The notes beneath the pieces were generated by a model that saw only the letters and a list, made by a program, of their open reading frames with translations, made no database searches and was not told where the DNA came from. A stretch of DNA of 64,000 nucleotides from Struthidea cinerea. Its lineage: Eukaryota; Chordata; Aves; Passeriformes; Corcoracidae. A program made the translations under genes and the position numbers. This document shows positions 51,101 to 63,570 of this stretch, in pieces (the stretch's first letter is position 1; every line of letters begins with the position of its first letter). Location of the stretch: assembly GCA_013397865.1 (NCBI GenBank), contig VZTI01005325.1, positions 2,035,896 to 2,099,895 of the forward strand, read 5' to 3'.

Positions 51101-54100
51101 CCTGACAACCTTCACGGGTGAGTTGGCTTCCCACTCCTTGATCCAGAACACTTCTCAGTTTATTGCTCACACAACAGACTCTTTTAATTGAATTTATATT
51201 TGTTTGGATAGCACTTGCCAGTGTGGCATGAATCTTCATCAGGTTCAATCGTCTTTCACTGAGCTCATACGTAATCCCCACAGCAAGTGCTCCAAAACTG
51301 GAATGCTTGTTCCCTGTCAAGGGGAAAGGAAGCTGCTTTGGAGCATGGCTGCCTTTTTCCAATGCCCATCCAGTGCCTTGCACCATCAAGCTCTTGTCCC
51401 ATACTGGAGACCATTAATAGGGTTGTGATTCTTGGGGGCTTTTTTAAATGCAAATGAAATACTTATTTAAGATAATTTTAACTCTAGTTATTTTTAATAC
51501 TGGTGGAGAAGTGAGATATGCCAAGGCATCGTGATGGAAACCCTGAGAGGAAGGGGGGTGTATGGTCAGATGCTTTCCCTTTGCACATTGGACCAGAGTC
51601 TCCTGTGGAATAAGCAGCTCCCCTTTTGCAGAGTCTGGGTTGAAAGGCCCTAAGACCTTGAGAATTACTGACACAGGAAACACGGTAACAGTACTGGAAA
51701 AGGGATAAAAGAAACAGTACCGTAGTAATGCAGTTAACAATATGTTCGACAGAACACATTCATAACTCTTCCTACTTGGGGACACAATTTGCTTGCTGTA
51801 TTATGCCAGTAGAGATAACCCCTAATTCCTTTCGTATCCTATTTTGGAATCATTTTGTTAAACAAAGGCCTTTGAGTCCTCCTTTGTTGCTGAGAACAAA
51901 TGGTGAGATTTTGGGGACTGTAGCTACTTTTGTTATTCACAAATTCCAGAGCCTTTCAAAATTCTTCATCATTCACATTCTGGGCTTCACCACACAATCA
52001 TTCATTATGTCAGCAGCTGCCTGGGGAGTCTCACTTCAGCTCATTCAGCCAAATAATAAGCACTGGGACAACTGCTTCTGCATTAAAATAATAATAAAAT
52101 AATAAATAGAGGTTCTTGCATGTGCAGAACATTGTGGCTAACTTCTGCTTTTTGACACATCCCTGTGTCGAAGTCAGTGATCAGTTTTGCTCAGTGTCTG
52201 TGTTGAAATGAACCTGGCCATTTGGGAAATTATGTTTTTGATATGACCTAACACTTCAGTTCTGCCCAACTCTTGGTGTTTTTTAAACATGTTTTATTTC
52301 TCAGATATCTCTTTTGTATTCCATTCATTTAACAGGAGGATTTGGGATGCTCACCTGCCATGCCTTTGCAGTTGTATTAACATATATGTGTATTACTGTG
52401 GAGATAACACAGCCCAGCAAGCACAAAGTGGTTATTCGTGGTGGGGAAACAGGATTGCCAATGAGTGACCAGCACAGTGAATGTGTATCTTCTGGTGAAA
52501 CTGTTTTATTTTTCAAGTGAGTGGATCCAAGAACCTAATAATAATATTAGTGTGAGGCTTCACTCTTCCTCTTTAGTTAGGATAAGGAATGTAATTTGCA
52601 AAGTGAGGTAGGATTATTCTTTCCATCTCCTGTGCAAACAGGGTGCTAGCTGGCTTCCCATGCAGTATGCAAATATCAGCATCCCATCATGCAAGGTATC
52701 GGTGCTGCAATCTGCCTGGTGGCAGACTAATCCAGGATGGCTTTATCCAGATGTCATTCCATCCCGAAATCTGAAGTGATACACCCTGCCTGTGCCGTTG
52801 CCTCATTCATTTAAGTGAAATTTGCGTGCTGATTCAGCTGAGCAAAGGGAAGCTGCCTTATGGCTTTTCAGGGATGTATAGCTTTCCATACATCAGGTAG
52901 GCTGTGCATGACGTTGCCACCTTTTGCTGAACTCTTCCCGCCTACACAGATAGTACCACATGCAACTGAAACCCACTATTGATTGTGTGGAAGCAGTTCT
53001 GTCTGTTAGAGGAAGTAATTTGGATGTTTATGGGCAATGGGTAGAAAAAAACCAACAAAACTTGTTCGTTTTGATTACTTTTTTTTTTTTTTTTAAGTGA
53101 GTATGACTTCCCAAAGACTGGTGTTAGCCAATTTTAAGACTGGATCTGGAAAGGTTTGGTAAAGATTTTTCTCTTTGAGCACGAATACAATGTCTGGACA
53201 TGGGTTTCTTGTCCTACCCTGTTGGCCTCACTCCTTTTTCTACATACACTGGGCAACAAAAAACAGAAAGGGAGAAGAAAAGCATTTTAATTGTGTTTGT
53301 AGCTGTTGTTCTTCTTGGTGAAGCACATAGAGCTTGTATTTTCAAATGACATAATTTGTTTTCAAATATTAGTCCAGCAACAGGAGCTCCTTGTACTCTG
53401 CCATCTCCTCTGTGCCTTGGAGATGGGGACATTGCTTTTCCAACTTTGTGCAGATCAAATCTCAGCTTCATCTCCACTGTTGCTCACCACAACCGTGCTG
53501 TGGCTAGTTCATATTTATCATCAAGCACTTTTTTTGTCTGTTTCTTTTCTTTTTTTTTCCTGTTTGTTTGGTGGTTTTTGGTTTGGGTTTTTTTTTTTCT
53601 TTTGAGTAATGGAAAATGTCCTCAACTCTTGCACCTTTGGTGAAGAGACTGTGTTTTCTTTTCTCCTTGAAGAGCTGCTAGCTCAAGTGAACCCCCTGTG
53701 CATTCTGTGGCAACAGAATTGCCAGTTATTTACATATTGCGTGTTTTGTTGGTGTTTCTTTGGAGCTTTGTAACCTCTTGTGCAACTCTAAACCCAAGCA
53801 ACAGGCCTTGTGAGCCACATTCCTAACTTGTCATGTAGCAAAGTGCCTTATCCTCCCGCCTTCCACACCCCCTACGCCCCAGTTTGGCTCCCAGCCTTAT
53901 TCCTTCTATTTCTACACCTCCCTGCTTCAGTCTCTGCAGAGGATGCTCAGCCTACGCCTTTGCGAAACTGAAGCATCTCAAAAGGGCACGGTTTGGATGA
54001 CTTTCAGGTGGCCTGGGCCCCAGCCTTCATGTCCAGCAGCTTCAGCCTGATTATTTGTAAAGTAGTTCTTAGTCACTCCTTGGCTGCTTCACCTCTTACT

Positions 54101-54514
54101 CATTTTTCTGCCCGATCTTAACTTCCATGAGTGTTTTTGTACTCTCTTTGTGTTCGTGTAGTGAGGTTGGAAAAGCCCCTTTTTTCCCCTGCCGCTTGCC
54201 TGGAGGAGAGTTGGAGAGGTGGTGTGAGTGATGGCTCTTCCTGGGTGAAGTCAATGCTGTGCTTCACCAGTGAAGAGAGGCAAAGGGCTCTTCTAGCAGG
54301 TCTTTCAGGCAGCATTTGTGAACCTACATAGAAAATCCCCTCTTACCTTTCCCAGAATACTCAAGGTGCATTGTAAAGTGAGATGGGCTGCAGTCTTCAT
54401 GGCCAAATCTAAATGTGTCTTGCTCTAGTGCTAGATATGCTCAATAAAGAAAGAAATTAACAAAAAAAAAACCCTAGATGGATTCTGATGGGGAAAATTC
54501 CTTCTCAGAATTTG
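48131..54514. other. Unique non-coding DNA
   Basis: No gene recognised. T/G-rich tracts lie at 48800-48838 and 53528-53602, and T16 at 53079. A palindromic TGCTGATTCAGC, like a Maf/AP-1 site, is at 52827. Frames of up to 124 codons are unsupported. Confidence 0.55.
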
Positions 54515-54985
54515 AGTGGCTGGAAAGCTGCCTGGCAGAAAAGGACCTGGACATGCTGGTCAACAGCAGCTGAACATGAGCCAGCGTGTACCCAGGAGGC
54601 CAAGAAGGCCGATGGCATCCTGGCCTGGGTCAGCAATAGTGTGGCCAGCAGGACCAGGGCAGTGACCATCACCCTGTACTCAGCACTGGCCAGGCCATAC
54701 CTCGAGTGCTGTGTTCAGTTCTGGGCCCCTCCCTACAAGAAAGACATTGAGGGGCTGGAGTGTGTCCAGAGAAGGGCAGCGGAGCTGGGGAAGGGTCTGG
54801 AGCATGAGTCTGATGAGGGACAGCCAAGGGAGCTGGGAGTGTTTAGTCTGGAGGAGATGGAGAGGGATCTTATTGCACTCTAAAATTACCTGAAAGAAGG
54901 TTGTATAAAGGTAGGGGTCTGTGTTTTCTCTCAGGTAGCATGTGACAGGACAAGAGGAAACGGCCAGAGGAGGTTTAGATTGCAT
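54515..54985 (+). pseudogene. CR1 reverse transcriptase C-terminal remnant
   Basis: The plus frame reads AKKADGILAWVSNSVASR, then TLYSALARPYLECCVQFWAP, YKKDIEGLECVQRRA, and GLEHES. It then stops near 54883, with homology continuing in another frame (DRTRGN-like sequence at about 54945-54965). These match the C-terminal part of CR1 polymerase (KKANGIL, YSALVRPHLEYCVQFWAP, VQRRA). The catalytic region is absent. Confidence 0.92.
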
Positions 54986-55188
54986 ATTAGGAAAAAATTG
55001 TTTGCTGGTCGGTCATTGGAACAGGCTGCTCAGGGAAGCAGTGGAATCGACATCACTGTAAAGAGTTTAAAAACTGTGTCTGTGTGGCACTTAGGGACAT
55101 GATTTAGTGGTGACTGTGGTGGTTCTGGGTTAATGGCTGGACTCTATGCATTTTAGAGGGCTTTTCCATCCTTAACGATTCTGTGATA
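54515..55188 (+). mobile_element. CR1 LINE fragment, polymerase C-terminus and 3' end
   Basis: A 674-bp 5'-truncated copy. It starts with GGCTGGAAAGCTGCCTGGC, runs through the polymerase C-terminus, and ends with a CTTTTCCATCC block and a decayed CGATTCTGTGAT tail. Many substitutions and small indels indicate an old insertion. Confidence 0.95.
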
Positions 55189-58100
55189 TCCCGCTCTTTT
55201 TTTGAGCTTCCTAAAAAACAAGTGATGCCTGTCTGTGCCACAGCTTCCTAGACCTTACCTAGCACCCTGGTGCAGTTTCAGAGCTCTGTCAGCAGGGCAG
55301 AGCCTTGTGCGCACACTGTCTGCAGAGTCTGTATGCTGAGGTGCGTTCAGTCTGCATTTTCCCAGTTGAGAATGCAGTCTGGGTGTGAAGGGTGAGGTCT
55401 GATCGCCTTCATCTGTTTTTTAAAATTTAACTGCTGGGGCTCTCATTGCAAAATTAAACAGAAGTCTGAGAAGAAACATAATTACATCTTTATGCAATAG
55501 CTACACAAGTGATGCAGAGGCTGTGAGGACAAGCATCATTTCCGGTGGCCTGCCCTCTTGGCAAGCAATTTGCTTTTTTGTACATGCTTTTGGACACTTC
55601 TGTCTGGGTCAAGATGAATCACTCCCTGAATTCCCCTGACTGCATTTACTCAATCTCTGCTGACTATAAAAGGAGCCTGGTGAGTATTTAGGCTGCTGAT
55701 GGCTCTGTTTTTGCCACCAGCCTTTGGGCAGCTGAATCTCTTGTCTAAGACTCATTAGCCCGGAAACAGCTGGGAAATGATGGTCTGAATGCCAGGAACC
55801 CCCGCAGGTGTGCCACCCCAGGAGGTGGAGAGGCAGGTAGGCATGGGGGCTGCAGCCTCTCCCGTCCCTCCAGCATTTAACGTGCCCAGTGGAAAGCTCC
55901 TCCTGAGACCTTTACCCCAAAATTTGTGTTTCCCTGGGCAAACCTACCTGTCCATCAGGGCTGTGCCTGCAGGTCAGCTAAGTAGGGTTCTCCAGTCACA
56001 AACCCTGTAAGGATCCCTGCTGTGGGGTTCTGAGCAGCTGTTGGTCCTTGAGGGGGTCTGGAGCTACAAAGACATATTGTGTAAGACTGGCAAAACACCA
56101 AGTTGCAGCAGCTTTCCCATGAATTAGACTTACTATGAGTGCAGGAGCAAACAGCTTATCTTCCAGTCTCATTGCTAGAATGGATATGCCATAAGCATTC
56201 CAGAAATACACTCTTTAAAGATATATAAAGAAGACTCTGTAAAAATCCATATCTGTTCAGTTACAGTGTGATGCAAGAGCTGTGCTTTCAATTCCAGCAA
56301 GCTGAGAGCTGCTGGAGAAATGGCTGAACGTGGGGCAGGGTGGCAAGGAGCTGTTGCTAGCACATTCTGGTTTTCCTGTGCTCCAGCATCCCCTTTCCCT
56401 GACAAAGGCAGCAGCTGTTGCTGCTGCACACAGATGTGGCAACGTCCTCCAGGTAGGGAATAGCTGCCACTCTGTCTGAGGAGCAGCTGCTCTTAAATGG
56501 TTATTTTGCTCTGTGATTTCCCCCAGCTCTGAGTCTCACTGATATCGCCTCATATGGTGCCTGCCTCTTCCAGCTCCCAGAGTACTTCTTGCATGTCAGG
56601 GAAGCCCTTCTCCTTTCTTCTCTTTTTGAAGAGGTAAGAGCTGAAGGCCTTGCTCTTATTTTTGGAAGCCTCCACCCAGTGTATCCAGCTTAGTTTGTCT
56701 GTAGTGTGCTGAGTGATCCATGAAACCAGGTATCCTCCTCGCTTCCCCTGAACAGCCCCTCCAAACGCAAACTGAGATCTCCAGATTTCTTGTATCTGAT
56801 GCATTTTGATTATTTCAGGCCGTGAATATTCATGTTATTCAGGGAAAATTCCTTTTAATCTTGTATTTTGCACTTTACTTGCCCAAACCAATACTTGTTT
56901 TTCCCTGTTACCTGCCTTGGATCTAGATACCAGCAGAGTTAACAGGTACCGGTTTGACTTTCTGACGTTTGCAATTTGGTCATATGAACTACGATCCTCT
57001 TTTTGCTTTCCTCCATCTGCTTTTACACAGGATTTATATGTGCCTTCCATGCCTCAGCCATGACTGGGAAACTTCACCATGGTGTAGGTGTGGATTGAGC
57101 TTTCCCATATTTCTGCTTCTTTGCTCTTAGGAGATCCTTTTTCTTAGCACAACTGGTGGTCATTGCTAACTTGCTTCGTTCAGGAAGGAAAGGCTCACCT
57201 CTCTTAGTGTCTTTGCTGATCAGGCACCTTGGTTATAATTTTCTTTTGACTGAGCACTATTTTGAGATACCACCTCCTGTACCATGATCTGGAAGCTGCC
57301 TGGCAGGAGTTGTGCTTTCAGGTGGCAGCCCCCTACTTTTGTGGGGCCTTTTTGTTCACTTTCAAGTACCTGAGCTCACTTGTTTTATCAGTGTTTTTAC
57401 AGGTACTGGTCCTTGTTCCAGTATCCTTCACACATCCGTCTGCTGACCATAAGGTTATCTTTTCAGGTGGAAGATTTTTTTTTTTCCCAGAGAGGAAATA
57501 ATTTTCTGGAGAAAAAGTCCTTATTTTTTAAATGAGAGGTTTTGGGAAAGGATAATTGTTTCACATGCTCTAAAATGTCATCGTTGTCTTTTATTGTTGC
57601 AGATTCACAAAATACTTTAATGTGCTTAATCATCTTTCAGTAATCAAGGAGAAAATGAGTCATTATTTGGGTTAATGTATTTTAAACACTAAAAAAACAA
57701 GTTTGCCTTTTTGCATCCTGTAGCTCTGTTGGACTCCTGTGCAAGTTTGAGAGCCTGAAGAGATCAACCTTCTTCTTTCACTGTCAACTATTTGCGTTCC
57801 AGCACTAGTTTATTTTTTTAAGCAAAGGACAAAACTGAGCTAAAATCTTGAGCAGACTGCTTTTTTTTCTCTGACCAGCGTGTATCAGCTTTGGCCATAA
57901 ATCATCAGGAAGGCATTTTAGTTCAACTTCATCTCAGTTTTTCTTAACTGAACACAATAATGGAGATTTTAGTTTTGTCAGTACCCTTGGTTTGACCACA
58001 TTCCTGCTGCTTTGTTGATGGTCACCAGTGATCTTTGGATGTCTTCAGACTCAGTGCTGGATGACCCTTTGCTGAGACCTGCCTCCTTAGGCTGCTCTTA

Positions 58101-60761
58101 AACTGTTGGTTTGAGGTGTTTCCAAAGCTGTGTGTGATCTCTGTGAGCTGCATGTACCATGAAAAGATGCTGCATGTCAGTTCTCAAGGACAAAAACCAT
58201 TTCTGAAAATGGTCTATGTGCGTTTGGTCAAATGAGAAAATAGCACTGCGGTGGTGGTCTCAAATCAGGCTAACGAGAGAGGAAGTAAAATTTAAACATA
58301 CAGATTTCAAAGGAGCAAACCCACCCCACGTTTGCAGTCAGGGTCACTTAACATCTTTCCATTTAACCTGCAGACCTGTGTGGCCATATTTATTTAATCT
58401 GCCGACACCCAGGGACGGATGTATTGACAGGGACTCTGTGATGTTAAGCTTTGCAATCAGTCCTGTCTCCTGCCCTGAAGAAATGCTGGAGGAACATCCC
58501 CTCTCCTGGTTGCTGCTTGGGTTGTGGGGCTTTGTGGTGTCTCTCGGGCCGGGGAGAAGCTGCCATGTTTTGCCATATCTCTGCCATCCCCTGCCTCTTG
58601 CCACGTTGTCTGATAGATTAGGTCTGGTTTTTCCTCCCCTGACCTCAGTGAAGTCGGTTTAATGCTAGTGGAAGGCTCAGTCAGAGCTTCAGCAGCCCCT
58701 GGTTTATCATCCATAGTACTTAGGATAATATGACAGCAAGGACCAGGATGAGAGCACTGGAAGAGCCGCTGAATCCAAGTGTGCAGCTGGGTCAGGATGT
58801 GACCCCGACTGTGCACAGCAGTATGTAGGACACACCCCCTGGCTGTCAATAACCAAACTGGTTTTGTGTCCTGACTTTAATGATACCTCTGTCAGAGGGG
58901 TGGTTACTCCAAATGCTCCCTGTTGGCCTGCATTCTTAGTGGAAGCTATGTCTGGAATCACCCCCTACCCTTTCAAGCTACTGATGGTCCTTTTACTGCT
59001 GATTGCAGCATTAAGCCAGAGTGAAATAATTTTGCAAATCCTGTGCATCGCCACTAACACGTCTTTAATATTATCAGGCAACGTGTATTTTTAGTTGTGA
59101 TAAGCTTTCTAAATGCAAACAAAGCAAGCAGCAAATTCTTCCTTTCAGCTGTAACAGTATTTTTATTTGTGTGACTTTGTGTATGTCAGGAGAAATAGAG
59201 TTTCCTTTTCTTCTACTTACGCCACTTAGTGCAGAAAAGATGGGAATACATAGGGTAGTTTAATGCAGATGTCAAAAACTACTATAGAGGAGTAAAGTAG
59301 TCACAAAAGAACAATATACGAGGTCTTTGGAAAGGAAGGAGCGTGCAAGCAGGAGTGTATATGAAAGGAAACCTGCACAGGATAAATTCCTCAGTATAAA
59401 TCCTCTGTAAGTTACTATTCTTGCAGTTTGTGGCTTTGTTTAGTATCAGATTGCCTTCATCTTGTGGGCTTCTGCAACTGGAGTTTATCAGGATTGAGTG
59501 ACATGAAAGTGTTTGCATATTCATAAATTAGTCTTTTTAAGACTTCCCAGTGGGACTTTTAACTATGCTTAGTCTGCTTATCCATTCAAATCCACCGCTA
59601 CAGTGTTTTAAAACTTGAAATCATAACTGCATCTGAATTTCACCATGAAATAAAATATTGTAAGTGAGGACACATGTTAGCAATCAACACAAGGTCTTTC
59701 AAATGAACCCTTGTGCTGCAGGACGGGAGGCTGTTTCCAGGGAAGTATTGACAGACCCTTGATCAGTTGAAGCCTGGGGCACCGAAATCCATCAGTAGGC
59801 ACAGAGGTTAACGCAGAACAGGTTTTGGAGGTGCTCCGTGCTTCTCAGCAATGGACCAGATTGTTTCTGTATCTCAGCCATAGCTGGCTGATCTTCATCA
59901 GGCTAGCTGTAAATCACGTCATGGGGAAGGTGCAGAGGTAACAGCAAGAAGAAGAATCTGCTTAAATTGTGTGTGTGGAGCAATCACAGCTTTTTCGCAA
60001 TCTCCATGTGCCCCCGAGTGCTGACATTTTGACTGGCAGTAAATTTTTCATGTAGAAACAGGAGTTGTGTTGAATTGTTTTGTCTTATCTCAGTCCTTTT
60101 CATTTTCATGCAAGCTTTGGCCAGTTAGTGGGATTGCTGATTGAATTTGTTCAATTAACAGAGACTTTCATGTTACAGAAATGAAAATTCTTATTTTTAA
60201 AATTTATCGCTGGATAGCTAAAATGGCCAGCTGTGGATGAACTTTTCAGAAGATAAGAAACAATTAAAGTTGAGTGTCATAGCTTTAATCTTCTAGCAGA
60301 CTGGAGATCTTGTGGGTCACACTTATTAGATGTCCAACTTGCCTTTTTTTAATAATATAAGATTTTACTTTTAAAGGACAAGTGTGCACTATTTAAAAAA
60401 AAAATGGCAAATTGTTGCGCGCACTGAAAGTACTTGTTTTTGAAACAAGCAAGTAGGTGACTAAAGATGCTTGTCATAGTAAAGAGAAGTAGAAAAATCC
60501 AAATATTTGGTGCGTTACAGTACAAGGGGGAAGCCCTGGGGAAAGTGCTACACCATAACACAAAGCACTGCAGAATGGAGCAGCTGAAAATAAAGGCACA
60601 GGAGTATTTTTGGAAAAAGCTGGTGTAGTTGGCTGAGGTTAGAAAAGTGCAAACACATCCTCTGTTACTTGTGAGGGCAGAGGGCAACTTGTAAAAATAG
60701 CAGGTAAATTTCTCATTTAATGTTTTAATGAATCCTGTGATTTGTAAAGCCCTAGGCCGTG
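55189..60761. other. Unique non-coding DNA
   Basis: No gene or transposon recognised over about 5.6 kb. T11 is at 57475. A 148-codon plus frame at 58216-58662 overlaps 86- and 130-codon minus frames and matches nothing known. The segment 55789-56010 is GC-richer and open on plus (73 codons) but unrecognised. Confidence 0.55.
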
Positions 60762-60789
60762 TTTATTTATTTATTTATTTATTTATTTG
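60762..60789. repeat. (TTTA)n microsatellite
   Basis: About seven uninterrupted TTTA units. Confidence 0.95.
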
Positions 60790-62708
60790 AAATTATTTCT
60801 TCTTCTAAGTTGCTGTGAAATTCCTTAATTCATTTGGCATGCCTTGGCCACTACAACAGTAGAATAATAAGAGACCTCTGATCCTGGTGTGTGCACATCG
60901 TACTTTACTGTATAGCAGCCTGCATTTCCTAGCAGTACTCTTATCCTCTTATCCTTTAAAGCAATACAGTTTAACTTTGCAGGCCCTGTCATCCAGCAGT
61001 AATTTTCTGTCACTGCAGGATACCAATCCCCTGTTTGCAGCTCAGATGCATTTTAGCACTTCGCCCTGTTAGAACACATCATTGCTTGAGGGCTTATGTA
61101 GATGAGGGATCTGTAAGCCGAGTCTCTTAAAACTGAACTCAGACTTGTTTCAAACATTCAGCACTGTTTTTACCATAGTTACTTTATTTTGATCCTTGTT
61201 TTATATTTGCATTTTGACAGATTGAAAAATAGGCAAAAGGGAAGAAAACACCCAAACCCATCTTCTGACATCTCCCTATTTTTAATTCCTGTGGTAGTTC
61301 TTTTATTATAGCTAGGTTTGCATGGGATCATTTAATGTAGTTAGACCACTGTTATATTTCTTTACCCATTCATGACCAAATTAGGTTTGATTTTATGTTT
61401 AATTTAGTAAGACGAAGAGGAATAAGGCTGTTGAAAACACAAAAAGGACTCCAGAACAGTTAAAGTTGGGGAAAAAAAAGTGCAAATAGGAGGACTTCAT
61501 TAACGTAAAGAAAATAAGAAGAAAACATAAAATGAGAGAGTAAGGAGAAACAGTAGGATCTTAGGCAGAACACTGAAATACTCCATGTGCATAAGCTCCT
61601 GCTTTTTGCATGTGGATGTGGGAAGTCAGCTCAGTATGGCTGCTGACTTGTGAGGGATTGGAATTTAACCTGCTCTAGCTGGGAGTTTCTCTTTATTTTG
61701 TGTTAAGCTTGAGTATAGAGTGGTGGAGAAGTTTGGAAATCTGTCCTTCCTTGCTACACCACAGTTTGTTACAACACAGTGGGATTCCATGATTTTGTAA
61801 GCAGTTTCGTGGTTGCTAAATTCACTTTTCCTGTGATTCGACGTGATTTTTAGATTAACCATTTTCAAATTTCTCTTCCTTTTTCAAAGACAGATTGTAT
61901 TACTGTTCTTTGAGCCCTGTGGAAATTGTAAAATAGGTTCCATAAATAATAGATGAGTAAAAAAAAACCCCTTTGTTAAAAAAAGTCAAGAATTCCTGAT
62001 CTCTACAAGATTAAGCTGTCTACCCTTGCACACTTAAAAAGCCACCCTAAGAGATATTGAAAATTTTCAGTGGAAACAGACCAAGTCCCACACTTATTCC
62101 TGATTCCCAGTTTCTCCCCCTCCAAATAAGACATATTCTGCCCATGTTGAAGCCCCCTGCTTCCAAGCTGGCTTGTCAAGCTGTGTGTTTGCAGAGACAT
62201 TCTATCTGTAGCAAATTGTCCCATCCAGAAGGTGCCTGTGGAGATTTGGGAGCACCTGTGCAAGGCTCCACATGTCTGGTTTTGCCCCACTCCCTCCCTC
62301 TCTTCCCAGTGTCAGTGATGCTGAATCCCAGCATTCTCCCGTGTGCTGAAGAATGCAGCTAGGCACAGGGAGGGGTTGGGGCTGGAGAAGCAAGGGATAA
62401 AACTACTTTTGGGGCAGGTTTCCCTAAGTGAAAGCTGTTTTCCTGGGAGCTGGTACTTGGCAGAGAGGCCTGTGCAACTGTGTGTCCTGAAATGGGCCCT
62501 GACCTTCTTTTCCTTGTCATAGAGCCGGATCAAGCCCTGGTTCCTCTTTGAATGCCCTACGGAACGGGTGATCCTGTAATATACACGACAGTGAACATAA
62601 CTGGGAAAGGAATCCCTTCTCAAGTGCCTTTTTCTTTCTTTGACTATTTTTAGGATACGTTATATTTCCTTACCTCCTATAGATTTTTTTTTTTTTTTCC
62701 TTAAAGGT
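60790..62708. other. Unique AT-rich non-coding DNA
   Basis: No gene recognised. T15 at 62684 precedes the duplication below. Confidence 0.55.
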
Positions 62709-62896
62709 GTGAAGGGCTAGAAGCGTGCAGCAATGCTTGGCAGCGTGGGGTCTTCAGGGAACATAGCATCACTAGCTGTTCCCTGTTTAGAAAGGTGGTG
62801 GNGTGAAAGGCTAGAAGCGTGCAGCAATGCTTGGCAGCGTGGGGTCTTCAGGGAACATAGCATCACTAGCTGTTCCCTGTTTAGAAAGGTGGTGGT
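62709..62896. repeat. 94-bp tandem duplication with N at the seam
   Basis: Bases 62709-62802 and 62803-62896 agree at all positions except one G/A difference near the start and the N at 62802. The N exactly at the junction suggests that two contig ends with the same sequence were joined without collapsing the overlap. A (GGT)n-like end follows. Confidence 0.95.
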
Positions 62897-63049
62897 GGTG
62901 TGGGGTCAGATCTGGCATGGGTGGAGGTGGAAAACATTGTACTGCTGGAGGATGAGGCACCTGCAGCAGGAAGGGCTGTCATTACCTGGCACAGAGAATT
63001 TAGATTAAGGAAAGAACGGATCAAAGGAAGAGCTGTTTAAGCAAGTTGT
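62897..63049. other. Short unique spacer
   Basis: Nothing recognisable between the duplication and the candidate element. Confidence 0.5.
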
Positions 63050-63570
63050 CTTTTGTTTTTTTAATGTGAAATCACATTGACTGAAATAAATTTGAGGTGG
63101 AGAAACCAAATGGTAATTTTAATGATGCGGCAAAGTGTAATGATGAAATACAGCTCCTCGGGCTCCATTTCATCATAGCATGTACCTTTAGAAGCCATGG
63201 GCTTCAGGGGGCAGAGATTGTAGCATCTATCTGTTCAGGCCTTTATTTGACATGGTTGGGTAGGCTATTGAATTTCCTACTCCCCGCCTTTAGCTTAGCT
63301 GTGTACTATATGTTCTCCACAATACCTCAAGCTGAAAATTGATCTCTGGTCAATACTGTGTGATGATTCGAACCACTCCCGTAATCAGCACCGCTCGTTG
63401 AATGAAATTCGTCGTGGGAGGCCTGATTATTGTCTCCACCAGGACTAACCCTACTGAAAGGGCTATCAGACTGTCTGAATTTGGACACTTTGGACAACTG
63501 CCATGAGAAATTATCTATGCTTCCAGAAAGGGCTAAATTGAGCAGAGATGAAGTGCTGGTGTTTATTGAT
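63050..63570. promoter_or_regulatory. Best candidate conserved non-coding element
   Basis: About 500 bp of even complexity with many transcription-factor-like words: GGTAATTTTAATGATG, a GTAATGATGAAAT block, TTATTTGACATGG, and CTGATTATTGTCTCC. Six CpGs survive in 46 bases (63369-63414), unusual in AT-rich non-coding DNA. On the minus strand GGTTCGAATC (63367-63376) matches an RNA polymerase III B box, so the core may derive from an ancient tRNA-related SINE. No cloverleaf can be folded around it, so it is not a tRNA gene. Conservation needs alignment. Confidence 0.35.

Noticed and set aside
58216..58849. Overlapping 148-codon plus and 130-codon minus frames
   Set aside because: Open on opposite strands at once, no recognisable domain, no clear splice signals.
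63361..63420. Possible tRNA gene from the B-box match
   Set aside because: No matching A box at the right distance, and no acceptor or anticodon stem could be paired by eye.
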